From Ulota crispa (lineage: Eukaryota > Streptophyta > Bryopsida > Orthotrichales > Orthotrichaceae): a DNA stretch of 64,000 nucleotides. The stretch's first letter is position 1. Each line of letters opens with the position of its first letter. The notes under the pieces were generated by a model. It was not told where the DNA came from, made no database searches, and was given only the letters and a program-made list of their open reading frames with translations. The position numbers and the translations under genes were made by a program. The stretch covers positions 23,452,727 through 23,516,726 of the forward strand of contig OY987245.1 of the NCBI GenBank assembly GCA_963920765.1, given 5' to 3'. Positions 54,668 to 64,000 of this stretch are shown in pieces.

Positions 54668-57600
54668 AGGTAAGTTTTTGAAATTCAACAATTGTCTTTC
54701 AAGTTGCGCAAACCATGAGCAAATGAAATTGGAAGTGTGTTTTACCAAGGCAAGACAATAATTTTGCAATCTATGCACCCTAGATCATCTTTCCTGTATT
54801 GATTGAGTTCTCTAATCTTTTTGATTGATTACTATGAGAATGATCAAAAATTTGAATTTGAGATCAGCCTCTAAAAATGGGATCTTGTAAAATAGATCTT
54901 GAGAGCGATTGAAGTGAGCCAACATCAAGCCTCGGGTAGATTATTCTTTGTATATTTGGGTACTCCATGCAACAAGAGGGTAATTTTTAGGGGGCTATTT
55001 ACCTCCCGGGCATGAATCAAAGGGTCCCTTTCATTACATAATTTGGGTTATGAGCCTATTTAGTGACACCCTATAATTACTTACAAGACCTAGACACTCC
55101 CATTTTTCCACACTATATTTTTTATATTTCAAATGTAGTGATTAATAACTTTGGACAATTTTTTTGTTTTGCAATATGAACATATAGAGCTTAGGTAAAG
55201 CCAATTTTCCAAAAATGAACCCTCACACAATGAAATTGAACAATGATGTCCATATGCTCTCTTGCACACACAAAAGCAAAGTCTTTGGGAGCAAAACAGA
55301 GTCAGCAATCAAATTTCGTGAAATGGTAAGGCTAGAACCCTAAAATTGTAATGTGCAAATCCTTACAGGTATTACTTGGACGAAAAAATGTCCCTCATTA
55401 ACCATTCATCTGAATGGCTTCAACTTTTCATCCAACACATAGTATACCACGCGCCATACTAAATACCCTAGACCGAGTCTGGTATACATAAGATACCTGA
55501 TGGTATCGTAAAACCAGTAATCAATCCCTACATTACTTTTACAAAAAATAATGCACCACTATAAACAGATACCTATATTATTTATACTACATTTATCAAT
55601 TTGAGTGCTTCCTAATTTAGTTGTAAGTTTTAAAAAAAAATTATCTCCCATGAATAAATCCTTTGCTATATTATGTCGCACATGGTTTTTAAAATGGACT
55701 AAGTGATCCACCCAAGCATCAAGCTTCCAATTTTTTTAAATTATCCTCAAGGATTGAGAAACTGCAAAGACTGAGAAATGTTGAAAGGAAAATGCTGAGA
55801 GCGAGAAGCTGAACCAAAGCTAGAAGCTTAGCCAGAGAGCGACAAATTCAAGCAAGACCCAAATATGGGATTCAAAATTAGATTAGGGATTCAAAGCTTG
55901 TGGTTATAGGATAAAGTGCACAGTTATAGGACCACATTGCACGGTCTTAGGATTTAGATCATGGGATCAAGTCTTATTGGGCTAGTTTGAAGTATTTGTA
56001 TTTCATAACATAAGTGTTATTTTATACATAGCTTCATATAATGTTTAACATTTAGAAACTCATTCATGCACAAATAAAAATTGCGTTTTATTGTTGTGAC
56101 CAATATAATACAAGGTATTTTTCTAGTATTTGGAATAGATCCACACCTTTATTACATTTGAGGTCAACAAAAGAGTTAACTTTTAGATCAATCCCAAATT
56201 AAAAGTTTTTTGTTGGTTATAAATGACAATTATATACAATTATGTATACTATACCTTTACTATGGATGTTTAAGGGTTAAACATAGATTAAATTCATAGT
56301 ATTAATTGATTTTATACATTATTTTTAATACAGATACCTTGAATATAAATAAAAGGAATTGTTTAGTTACTATTGCATGTAGATGCTAATGTGTACAAGT
56401 GGAACAATTGACCTAGAAGCAAAAACACGTACACCTTGTAAGTCTTCTAAACTATTTAATTGTGCAAACTATGAATAATTGTCAACTAAAATATTGCCCT
56501 AAAAGACTGACACATTAGGCATTTGCAATAGATAATAATGAAAAAGAAAAACTTTGAAAAGAAGCGGTTATTGGACTTATTGACTAAATACCTAAAAAGG
56601 AATAATAAATTATGTGCGTTATAAATTCAAATATTATCTTGGCATTTTGATTAGGTCTATATAGAGCATGCATAAAGGCAATTTGACCAACTTAACTATT
56701 TCACCAAGATTATTTGACCTCCCTTAGAACACTAAACAGGATTGTAACTTCATTCATTGTGTCTAATGCATAAGTGATGGACTGCAAGTGAGTGCAACTA
56801 ACGTAAGAATAAAAGTGCTTTTCTTTTATTTAAACCTTTTAAACCAAGTTTTATTTGAAAGTGACTTTAGCCACAAAACAATAAACTATTTCCACCATTC
56901 CCCTTAAAGAACCCCTATACTAGTGTTTCTTGAGTTTTGTAGAACAAGATTAAACCTAGTTTACAAGTACTAGTAAACAAATACACATCCTATGTAATTC
57001 ATCATGTGTTAATATTAAAAAGTAGTTTAGGTCTTCAATTTGGTGTTTTAGCCATTTTGATCTTTTACTTGGCCTTTGAAACATTGGTAATTCTAAAATT
57101 TTATTGAACTCAAATGTGTTCCTATTTATATGTCATCTTTCAAACAATTTGTGTCCATAACTCAAATATAAAATGAATTAATCCATTAATAGAATCAGTT
57201 ATTTTGACTTTTTTTTTCTGACATGATTATCAGGTTAGTCTTAATCTAAGCCATAAAAAAATTAGGTGATTCATAATAGTTAGGTGTTTTACCTTCTTAA
57301 AAGAACTGAAATATAATTTCAAAAATTCATGGTAAATTTTTGGCAATAACAACAATATATGCATCCTTGTAATGTCACTAAACTTTTTAATTAAACAAAT
57401 ATTTTTTGATTATCACTTGCAAAGTCATCTTCAAGTCATACTTAAAGATAGCATTTCACAAACCTTCAAAATAATAAAACTCCTTTTGAGCTTAACAAAA
57501 TATATGAAGGTTTTAGGGTTTTACACTTGGCAATATTAGGCAATCTCCTAATCCAACCTCAAGAGCTTGGTGCTTCTAAACTACAATACAAAAATACAAA

Positions 57601-58103
57601 GGTGAGCTGGGATTTTGTTGTAAGTGTTCCAAGCTCGTTTGAAAGTGCATTATGACTTAGTCTATTTTTTACCTAACATAAAGGCATCTTGCAAGCAATT
57701 ACTTTAATTGTAATTGGCAACATTTGCTATATTCAACGTGCAAGATTTTTTGTATTAGAATGCATGTGCATTTTGCAGCAACTTACTAGCTTCAAATTTT
57801 GTTCCATGCACATCATTGTTTGGCTATGCTTTTGCAAGCTTATGTTGTGCTGAACTTCTTAGTTTCTTAATAGGTGACATGCACCTTTGATAACTATGGA
57901 GAAGGACATTTATGCAATTATGAAAGTAAGTCAAGAATTTTGGTGCAATTTTGGAAAAAATAGGGGTATATGTACAAGTCTTGCAAATTTCAAGGGTATC
58001 TATCAAAATCTTCCTTAAAAGAAACTGCATGTCCTATTTATATTTGATGGAAAATTGCTTGCAAAATATTCTAAATTGCGCAATAGCTTTGGAATTCATT
58101 ATA
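54668..58103. other. AT-rich stretch without recognised genes
   Basis: 3.4 kb without motif-bearing exons or RNA genes. 57930-58018 is a one-armed relative of the hairpin MITE at 15861-16213 (GGGTATCTATCAAAATCTTCCT). Around 56260-56277 a lone AAGGGTTAA end is seen without a partner. Confidence 0.35.
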
Positions 58104-58509
58104 GGGTCTTGTTGTTGCCACCCCCTTTTTGATATTGCCACCCTCCACTTTTAAATTGTTATTTGACTTTTAGTAGTTTTTGGAAACAATTCTTTTTTTG
58201 AATTTATAATTAAATATGTATCAAACCAAATAATTTTTTGTTGGTGTTTTTCAAAATAATAAATTGCAATCATAATTTTTGATAAGAAAAGACTATACTC
58301 TTTTATCTTTTTTTGTTAAAAATTTTGATTATACTTTATCATTTTGAAAAATACCAACAAAAAATCATTTGGTATGATACATATTTCATTCTAATTTTTT
58401 TTAAACAAATTGTCCCAAAAATAACTAAAATTTGAATAATGCTATAAAAAAGGAGGTGGCAGTATCAAAAAGGGGTGAGTATCAAAAGGGGGTGACAGTA
58501 TCAAGACCC
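58104..58509. mobile_element. hAT-type MITE, 8-bp duplication TCATTATA
   Basis: TCATTATA is exactly duplicated at 58096-58103 and 58510-58517. Ends GGGTCTTGTTGTTGCCACCC and (inverted) GGGTCTTGATACTGTCACCC; pairing continues into the AT-rich interior (AACCAAATAATTTTTTGTTGG). 406 bp, non-coding. Confidence 0.85.
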
Positions 58510-58919
58510 TCATTATAACACAAAAGAAGATACTTTTTAAACGTCTCACAATAATTTTACATTAGATTCTTTGAATGGTAATGAAATCCTTCCCGAAATT
58601 ACTTCCTATGGTCTAAAACCTCCCACCTTGGAAATTGCATAAAATGCTTTTGTACACGATTTGGCATTTTTGACTGAAAATGAAATTTTCACAATTAACT
58701 ACTATTGTAGGTTACAACTTTATGTATCCTCCAAATGTCAAGCTTTAAATAATGAAAACGACTTTCTTTACCTAAACACTTGCGACTATCCCCTGAAAAG
58801 GGCATCCACCCAGCTGGGAGCATTAAAAAAAAAACTCCAAGCACCCCTCTTAAAAATAAAAATAAACCATCCTGCCAATTCCTCAATCCCTCTCAAAAAA
58901 CCATAGTCATGGACAACAA
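58510..58919. other. Spacer
   Basis: Open frames on both strands at 58661-58906 lack motifs. No feature recognised. Confidence 0.3.
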
Positions 58920-59846
58920 TTAACCCCTAAAGGACCATTGTCCCTTTGGGGGACAAATGGGATTTCGGACATGTACCTACGGCCTCAATTTTTGTCTTAA
59001 TTTTTTGAAACTTTTTGAAAATAGAAAAACATATAGCTTTTGAGGCTTATAAATTCTATTCCAATTGATGGCAGGGAGCAAAAGTTATGCCCAAATAAGT
59101 ACAAATTTGGGGACTTCAGGCAGCAAAAAAAATCTTATAAAAACTTGAAAAAAAAAAAAAGAAAAAAAAATTCATAGATTATATCTTTGTCTACATCTGA
59201 AGCTTTGGTTCATTCCATTTGGACTAGTTATGAGAAATTCATGGACAATCTTGTTTTTCAAGCAATTCAAGCACCTTCTTGAAAAAATAACTTACAAAGT
59301 TCATTTTTGAATGCAAATTTAACATTTTTTCAAAGCAAATAGCTAGAGAGGATGAATTTTGCTTTCTAGAACAATCTCACCATTGGGATTATTGCGTTTC
59401 AATTCCATTGCAAGGTTATTGGCAATCTAAGTTTTTGTTCAATCTCATACCTTCTTCTACCTAATTTTTTTTTAAAGAATGAAAATAAATTATTTTTTGT
59501 TTTGATTTTTTTCCCAAGATTCCCAACTCAACTCCCCACCACACAAAAATAGAATTCCAAACTTTGTGAAGCAAAAAATTTAAGTTAAAAAAATTCAAAG
59601 TCAAATAATCTAATCAAGCAAGGTGCAAAAAAAGCTGTTTTTTACACTTTAAACGCAAAAATCTTGCAATGTGTGTGGTCAAAGTTCTTGAGTTTTGTAG
59701 GACACATTCTTATAGTAGTCTAGTACAAGATCCTATGGTCAGATTTGAAAAATGACCAATTTTCAAACTTTTTTACTCTTTGCCATAGAGGTGGTAGTTT
59801 TGAGTGTCTTTTGACAAAATAAAAGCCATGGTCCTTTAGGGGTTAA
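58920..59846 (+). mobile_element. 930-bp piggyBac-like family, copy P10
   Basis: TTAA at 58920-58923 and 59843-59846. Ends CCCCTAAAGGACCATTGTCC and (inverted) CCCCTAAAGGACCATGGC, the cleanest termini of the family (14 identical bases). 927 bp; no transposase. Confidence 0.9.
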
Positions 59847-60468
59847 ATGAAGAAGAATCCCTACCTTTGCAGTTGATGTGGTCTTTGGAAGATAAAGCAT
59901 CAATCATTGATCTTGGTATTGTCCAAACGTTGATGCCAGGGTTGAAAAAAAGTTTCCATGTCATTGATCCCCAAATAGATTTCAAATATCCCAAATCGTT
60001 CATAAGACAAATTGATGTCACACAAATACTAGTATGGAGAGGATGGGCGATACTCACAAACGACAATCTCAATTTTTGAACCAAAAAGTAGCTACACGTG
60101 TATCCCCCTCAGGTTTATTGGAAACGTCTAACCACCTCTGGCTGAATGACATGTGTACTCACATCAATTTTTTGTATATGGTTTTCAAAAGAGGCAGTAG
60201 TGTGTGACTATCCACACTATCCACTCAAAAGACAGGCTACAACCCATACATATACAATCCACTTTAGTTGCACATTTTTTGTATTGTGTATAAACACAAT
60301 TATGAAATTTTCACATCTGTAAACCCATGTCAAAGTACATTTAACTTTTTTAAGGACAACAACTATGGAGCAATAGTTTGTGGCAAGAGTAGAGCAATGA
60401 CTCAATTTTGGTTAATTTATTTTGAAGGATTAATAGTCCATGTTCCTCTAATCCCAAGCTATAGCAAT
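59847..60468. other. Spacer between two piggyBac-like copies
   Basis: No feature recognised. Confidence 0.3.
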
Positions 60469-61408
60469 TTAACCCCTAAATAACCATTGTCCCCTCAAAG
60501 GATAAATGAGATATTGGGCATGTACCTATGGTTAAACTAGTTTGTGTGAATTTTTGAATCATTTATGGAAGATGGGAATTTAAAGATCTACATGGTATTT
60601 AAGTTTTTCTTCATTCCAACATTTATTGAAGAAGTTATGCAAGAATTTATCAAAACTAGGGGAAGAGGGACAATTTGGGTAAGGTCTCTCTTTTGTAAGT
60701 GGGTGTGGATTTTAAAGAGGGTCAATCCTTTCAAGGACAAGGTGTGGACACTTGGGCAAAGGGAAGTGGAACAAAAGGAGCCCATCTTGGAGGACTCCCA
60801 ATCCTCCATTCCTTTTGCCCCTTGTAAAATTTGGTGCTTTCATTTTTAAAGCGGTTTATGTATTTTTGTTTTTACTTGATTTTCCAAATTATAGTGAGTC
60901 AAGAGCTCTTGGCTTTCTGCGCTTAGATTAAATGTGATTCAAATTTCTGAATTTTACATAAATCCTCCAATTTTGCCAAGTGTGCTTGCAAACTTTAAGA
61001 CCTTCTGATGTTCAAAGATTTTTTGAAGTATGTTGTACACCTTCAATTCATTTGGAAATTCTTCCACTCATACCTAATTGGTCTTCTACATGAATAAAAT
61101 GAATCTCAACTTTGTGAAGAACAATTTTTTTGCTATAGGAGTGGTCAAAGACTGAAAGGCTTTTGAGATTTTCAGGCAAGAGGGAAATCAAACTTTTCTT
61201 CTTCCTTTCAAATGTTGATATCTCACTCCTCACTATTTGAAATGACCCCATTATTTTCCCCCACAAATACCTCCCATAATTTAGGACAAGATCCTACAAT
61301 TGAGTTTTCAAAGAAAAATAAAATTTCCTACTTTTCTACTCATTTCCCCAAAATTGATATTTTTCAATGATTTTCACAAAAAAAAGGGCTTGGTCGTTTA
61401 CGAGTTAA
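60469..61408 (+). mobile_element. 930-bp piggyBac-like family, copy P11
   Basis: TTAA at 60469-60472 and 61405-61408. Left end CCCCTAAATAACCATTGTCC; the right (inverted) CTCGTAAACGACCAAGCC is worn. 940 bp. Open frames inside (60565-60849 and its antisense) are by-products. Confidence 0.82.
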
Positions 61409-61564
61409 AGAAAACAATGCATGAATTTTTTTTCCTCTTAACTCTCTCTAATTATACTCTATAATTGCAGCTGTAGTTCCCAAGAGTCTCCCACACATTA
61501 TATACATAATTGATCAAGAACTTTCAAATATCAAGTATGTCCACTTTTCCCTTGCAAAGTGCAA

Positions 61565-62214
61565 TTAACCCCTCACCGCCCATGATATTTTGGAGTATCT
61601 TAGAATTTGTTTGAAAGTGAACAAAATGTTGGCATTTTAATCAATCTTATCAATTTTCTTTAATGCGCAACTGTATAAATTCAAAATAGACTTGTTATAG
61701 ATCACATAGGAAAAGAAATCACAATAATATCATTCGTGGATTGAAAGATTATAATGTTTGATCATGAGGGTGTTAAAACTGCAAAAGTGATTTGAAGTCT
61801 TTCAATCCTCTTTTTGCATCTCAAACTTAAAATTGAGGGTACCAAAAAAATATAAGTATATAAAGTATAACATGCATAACCCCAATTAATTTACGGCTTC
61901 TCAAAATCTATTCTACAATTTTTTTAATTCAAATTTTAATGTGATTTTTTCTTCAAGTTCTAGTGTACTTGAGGCTCATTTCCAAAGCCTTCAACACTAG
62001 AAAGTGAAGATTTACAATGGACACCCCTTGCACAAAATCTTGAATAGACAAATCACTATAATTCATTTTCAAAATCAAATTCCTAATGCTGAAACAGACT
62101 TCAACATAATTTAAAAATAATAATAATCACTAGAAAAACCTAAAAAAAAGGTTTTCACCTCTAAATAAAATTTAGAAAGGCCCAATTTGGGCCTCTTGGG
62201 CGGCAAGGGGTTAA
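61565..62214. mobile_element. piggyBac-like element P12, TTAA flanks
   Basis: TTAA at 61565-61568 and 62211-62214. Ends CCCCTCACCGCCCATGATAT and (inverted) CCCCTTGCCGCCCAAGAGG. 650 bp, non-coding; the interior differs from the other subfamilies. Confidence 0.82.
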
Positions 62215-63240
62215 AGAGGAACCATCAGTATTCAATACTCTGAACCAAGGATTTTTTTTTTGGACAATTTAAGGCCCAATTGCCTCAAAAAAAAAGGTGA
62301 GCTTCAAGCTTATAGAAGAAAAAGGGGTTAAGAATTTTAAAAAAAGCCGTATTGCAATCATGAAAATTGCATTTTTGCCTACTAGCCTATGCTACCAAAA
62401 AACTCTTATCAAATTAAAAATTGATACCATCATTTTAAAATTATTTGAGGCATTGCCTAGTCCAATTCCATGCAATGATTAAGTCATGCCAAAGGTAATT
62501 TGGATATTTTCAAAAAAAAGGCCAATGAATAGTTTTTACCTACAAAAAAAAATCCCATGATGTTGCAAAAATCCATGCATAGGGGCCACCTTGAACTCCA
62601 ACCAAAATAGGGATGGAGCTTGCAAGCTGCAATCCATTTTCAAAAAATGTCACACAACCATTGGTCAAAAAACCAAAAATAAAAACCTTACTTAGAGCAG
62701 TTTGCCTAGAAGAGTGAAGTCCGTGAAGAGAAAGGAATGCTTAAAACCTAAGGTAGTCGGCTCTAAAAGCATTTGGTCATTTTGAATTGCCCATATAGAC
62801 AGTAGAGAAATGAACATGAGGTGGTTCTTAAAGTGTCCTCTTACAGTCATTGAATGCATAAAAGAAAAGTTGTTTTTAATCGCAGAGAGCCAATCATTCT
62901 CCTCACTTTCTCAAACTCTTCACAATTTTCAAGTGAACAATTCTTGGAAGACCTAGGGTTGTAGATAGAGACCTATAACACATGCACTTTGAAAATTCAT
63001 AAATAATTTGAAAATACTTCAAAAAATATGAAACTACTTATGTTACATTCCACATTTATTTCTCTTTGTCTGAAAATTGAAATAATAATTCTCCCATCCA
63101 CGGAAAATCATGAACAAGGTGGATGAGCCCTTACATGGGCGGTTTTCGAGCCTCCTACTCTTACCTCTGTTCAACTGTAACTGCAGTCTGCAACACCTGC
63201 TGAAGCTCGCCGACCTGCAGCTGTACGTACAACGGATCTC
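62215..63240. other. Spacer, GC content rising after 63100
   Basis: 62749-62790 holds a lone TAAGGTAGTCGGCTCTAAAAG end like M3. From 63100 the composition becomes gene-like and leads into the tandem duplication. Confidence 0.35.
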
Positions 63241-63584
63241 TCCATCAACGCTCCCGCACCGATTGCCGTGCATAACCTGAACAAGTTTTGTGCAATGCAG
63301 CTCGTCCATGGCGAGTTGAGAGCATTTGCAGTGGACTATACTACTCCCGATACTCAGTCAAGCGAAGAAGAAGACTTTCTCTTGTGAAATCCAGGTTAGT
63401 TTGGCTCTTCTTGTGGCTGGTATTGTTTTTTGAGGAGCCAGTAAAAGTGTGATCCTGAAGACGGCGAAGTCGATAGCTGTGGCATTCTCCATTTTTCTTA
63501 TGAAAAATAGTTACGTAAGGAAGAGACGTCCGGAATCTCTATTTCTTCTGTTGAGTACAGTATAGTTCCTACTGTTAATTAGAG
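63241..63584 (+). repeat. Tandem duplication unit 1 (344 bp), leader-like
   Basis: TCCATCAACG starts at 63241 and again at 63585. The units share most of their length, ending TAGTATAGTTCCTACTGTT. Each contains ATGCAGCTCGTC and, after a small ORF, AAATC-AG/GTTAGTTTGG, a plausible splice donor. GC content and placement suggest a duplicated promoter/first exon of a gene continuing past the window. Confidence 0.8.
63295..63387 (+). CDS. Small ORF in duplication unit 1 (30 residues)
   Basis: Begins MQLVHGELRAFAVDYTT and ends EEEDFLL before TGA. The paralogous ORF in unit 2 differs by indels of 6 and 3 bases only, both in frame. It could be a leader or upstream peptide; equally it may just be leader sequence. 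Unrecognised. Confidence 0.3.
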   Translation: MQLVHGELRAFAVDYTTPDTQSSEEEDFLL

Positions 63585-63932
63585 TCCATCAACGCTCACG
63601 CACCGATTGCCGTGCATAAGCTTCCTCTCAACAACTCTTGTGCAATGCAGCTCGTCTATGGCCTGGTGAGAGCATTTGCAGCGGACTGTACTAAGCTTAC
63701 TCCCGATACTCAGTCAAGCGACGAAGAACAAGAATTTCTCTTGTGAAATCGAGGTTAGTTTGGTTCTACTTGTGGCTGGTATTGTATTTGAGGTGCGTGT
63801 GCAATTGATCCTGAAGACGGCGAACTCGTTCACTGTGGTGTTCTCCGTTGTTCACTTGTTCTAGTGAAAAATAGTTACGTAAAGAAGAGACGTCCAGAAT
63901 CTCTTTTTCTTCTGTTGAGTATAGTATAGTTC
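63585..63932 (+). repeat. Tandem duplication unit 2, leader-like
   Basis: Second copy of 63241-63584, separated by no spacer. Keeps GGTTAGTTTGG, CTTGTGGCTGGTATTGT, GATCCTGAAGACGGCGAA and AAAAATAGTTACGTAA. Differences are scattered substitutions and small indels, so the duplication is not very recent. Confidence 0.8.
63645..63746 (+). CDS. Small ORF in duplication unit 2 (33 residues)
   Basis: Begins MQLVYGLVRAFAADCTKL and ends EEQEFLL before TGA. See the unit 1 ORF for the comparison. Function unknown. Confidence 0.3.
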   Translation: MQLVYGLVRAFAADCTKLTPDTQSSDEEQEFLL

Positions 63933-64000
63933 CTACTGTTGGAGTGGTCGAAGTTTTTCGAAAGTTTCATTTCTTGTTTGTGAAAGAAATAGATTTCAAA

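Noticed and set aside
60565-60849. 94-residue frame with an antisense partner
   Set aside because: Inside the non-coding 930-bp piggyBac-like copy P11; not preserved in P9 or P10.
63043-63309. Minus-strand 88-residue frame
   Set aside because: Cys- and Arg-rich with no motif, overlapping the leader-like duplicated region that reads better on the plus strand.

Overview
This window reads as nuclear DNA of a land plant: AT-rich, gene-poor, with compact multi-intron genes separated by dense non-autonomous DNA transposons. All three recognisable genes belong to plant families: a PA-domain signal-peptide-peptidase-like protease, an SPX-RING ubiquitin ligase of the NLA/BAH1 type, and a GMI1/SMCHD1-type GHKL ATPase. 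The low gene density suggests a large genome. A non-flowering vascular plant or bryophyte is possible, but that is inference; nothing here fixes the species.

Layout. 1-2.9 kb is featureless and AT-rich. 2.9-8.5 kb is a large foldback structure with 1.6-kb inverted arms around a centre holding GC-richer segments. 9-11.7 kb holds two CACTA-type MITEs, a decayed hAT transposase tail, a plastid-type tRNA-Pro fragment and a Mutator-type MITE. 12.4-19.2 kb (+) is the complete SPPL protease gene (14 exons). 22.8-27.1 kb (-) is the NLA gene (5 exons); a 258-bp MITE sits inside its RING exon. 27.7-32.3 kb is a stack of nested MITEs. 32.9-33.5 kb looks like the start of an unrecognised gene. 34.2-38.1 kb holds piggyBac-like elements and a decayed DD34E Tc1 element carrying its own insertion. 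41.1-45.8 kb (-) is the N-terminal and ATPase part of the GMI1-like gene; its 3' part is not seen. 47.7 kb holds an orphan exon. 50.3-54.7 kb holds decayed coding-like sequence of unknown family. 49-62 kb holds a 930-bp piggyBac-like family. The right edge is a tandemly duplicated leader-like sequence with small ORFs.

The main message is the transposon record. Target-site duplications can be read directly for several superfamilies: TTAA (piggyBac-like, about 13 elements), 4 bp (a family with AACACC termini, 8 copies), 9 bp (Mutator-like), 8 bp (hAT-like), TAA (Harbinger-like), TA (Tc1/mariner-like) and 3 bp (CACTA). Several are confirmed by empty-site comparisons inside the window, because elements have landed in copies or arms of other elements. 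Exon boundaries and alignments were read by eye, without transcripts or database searches.
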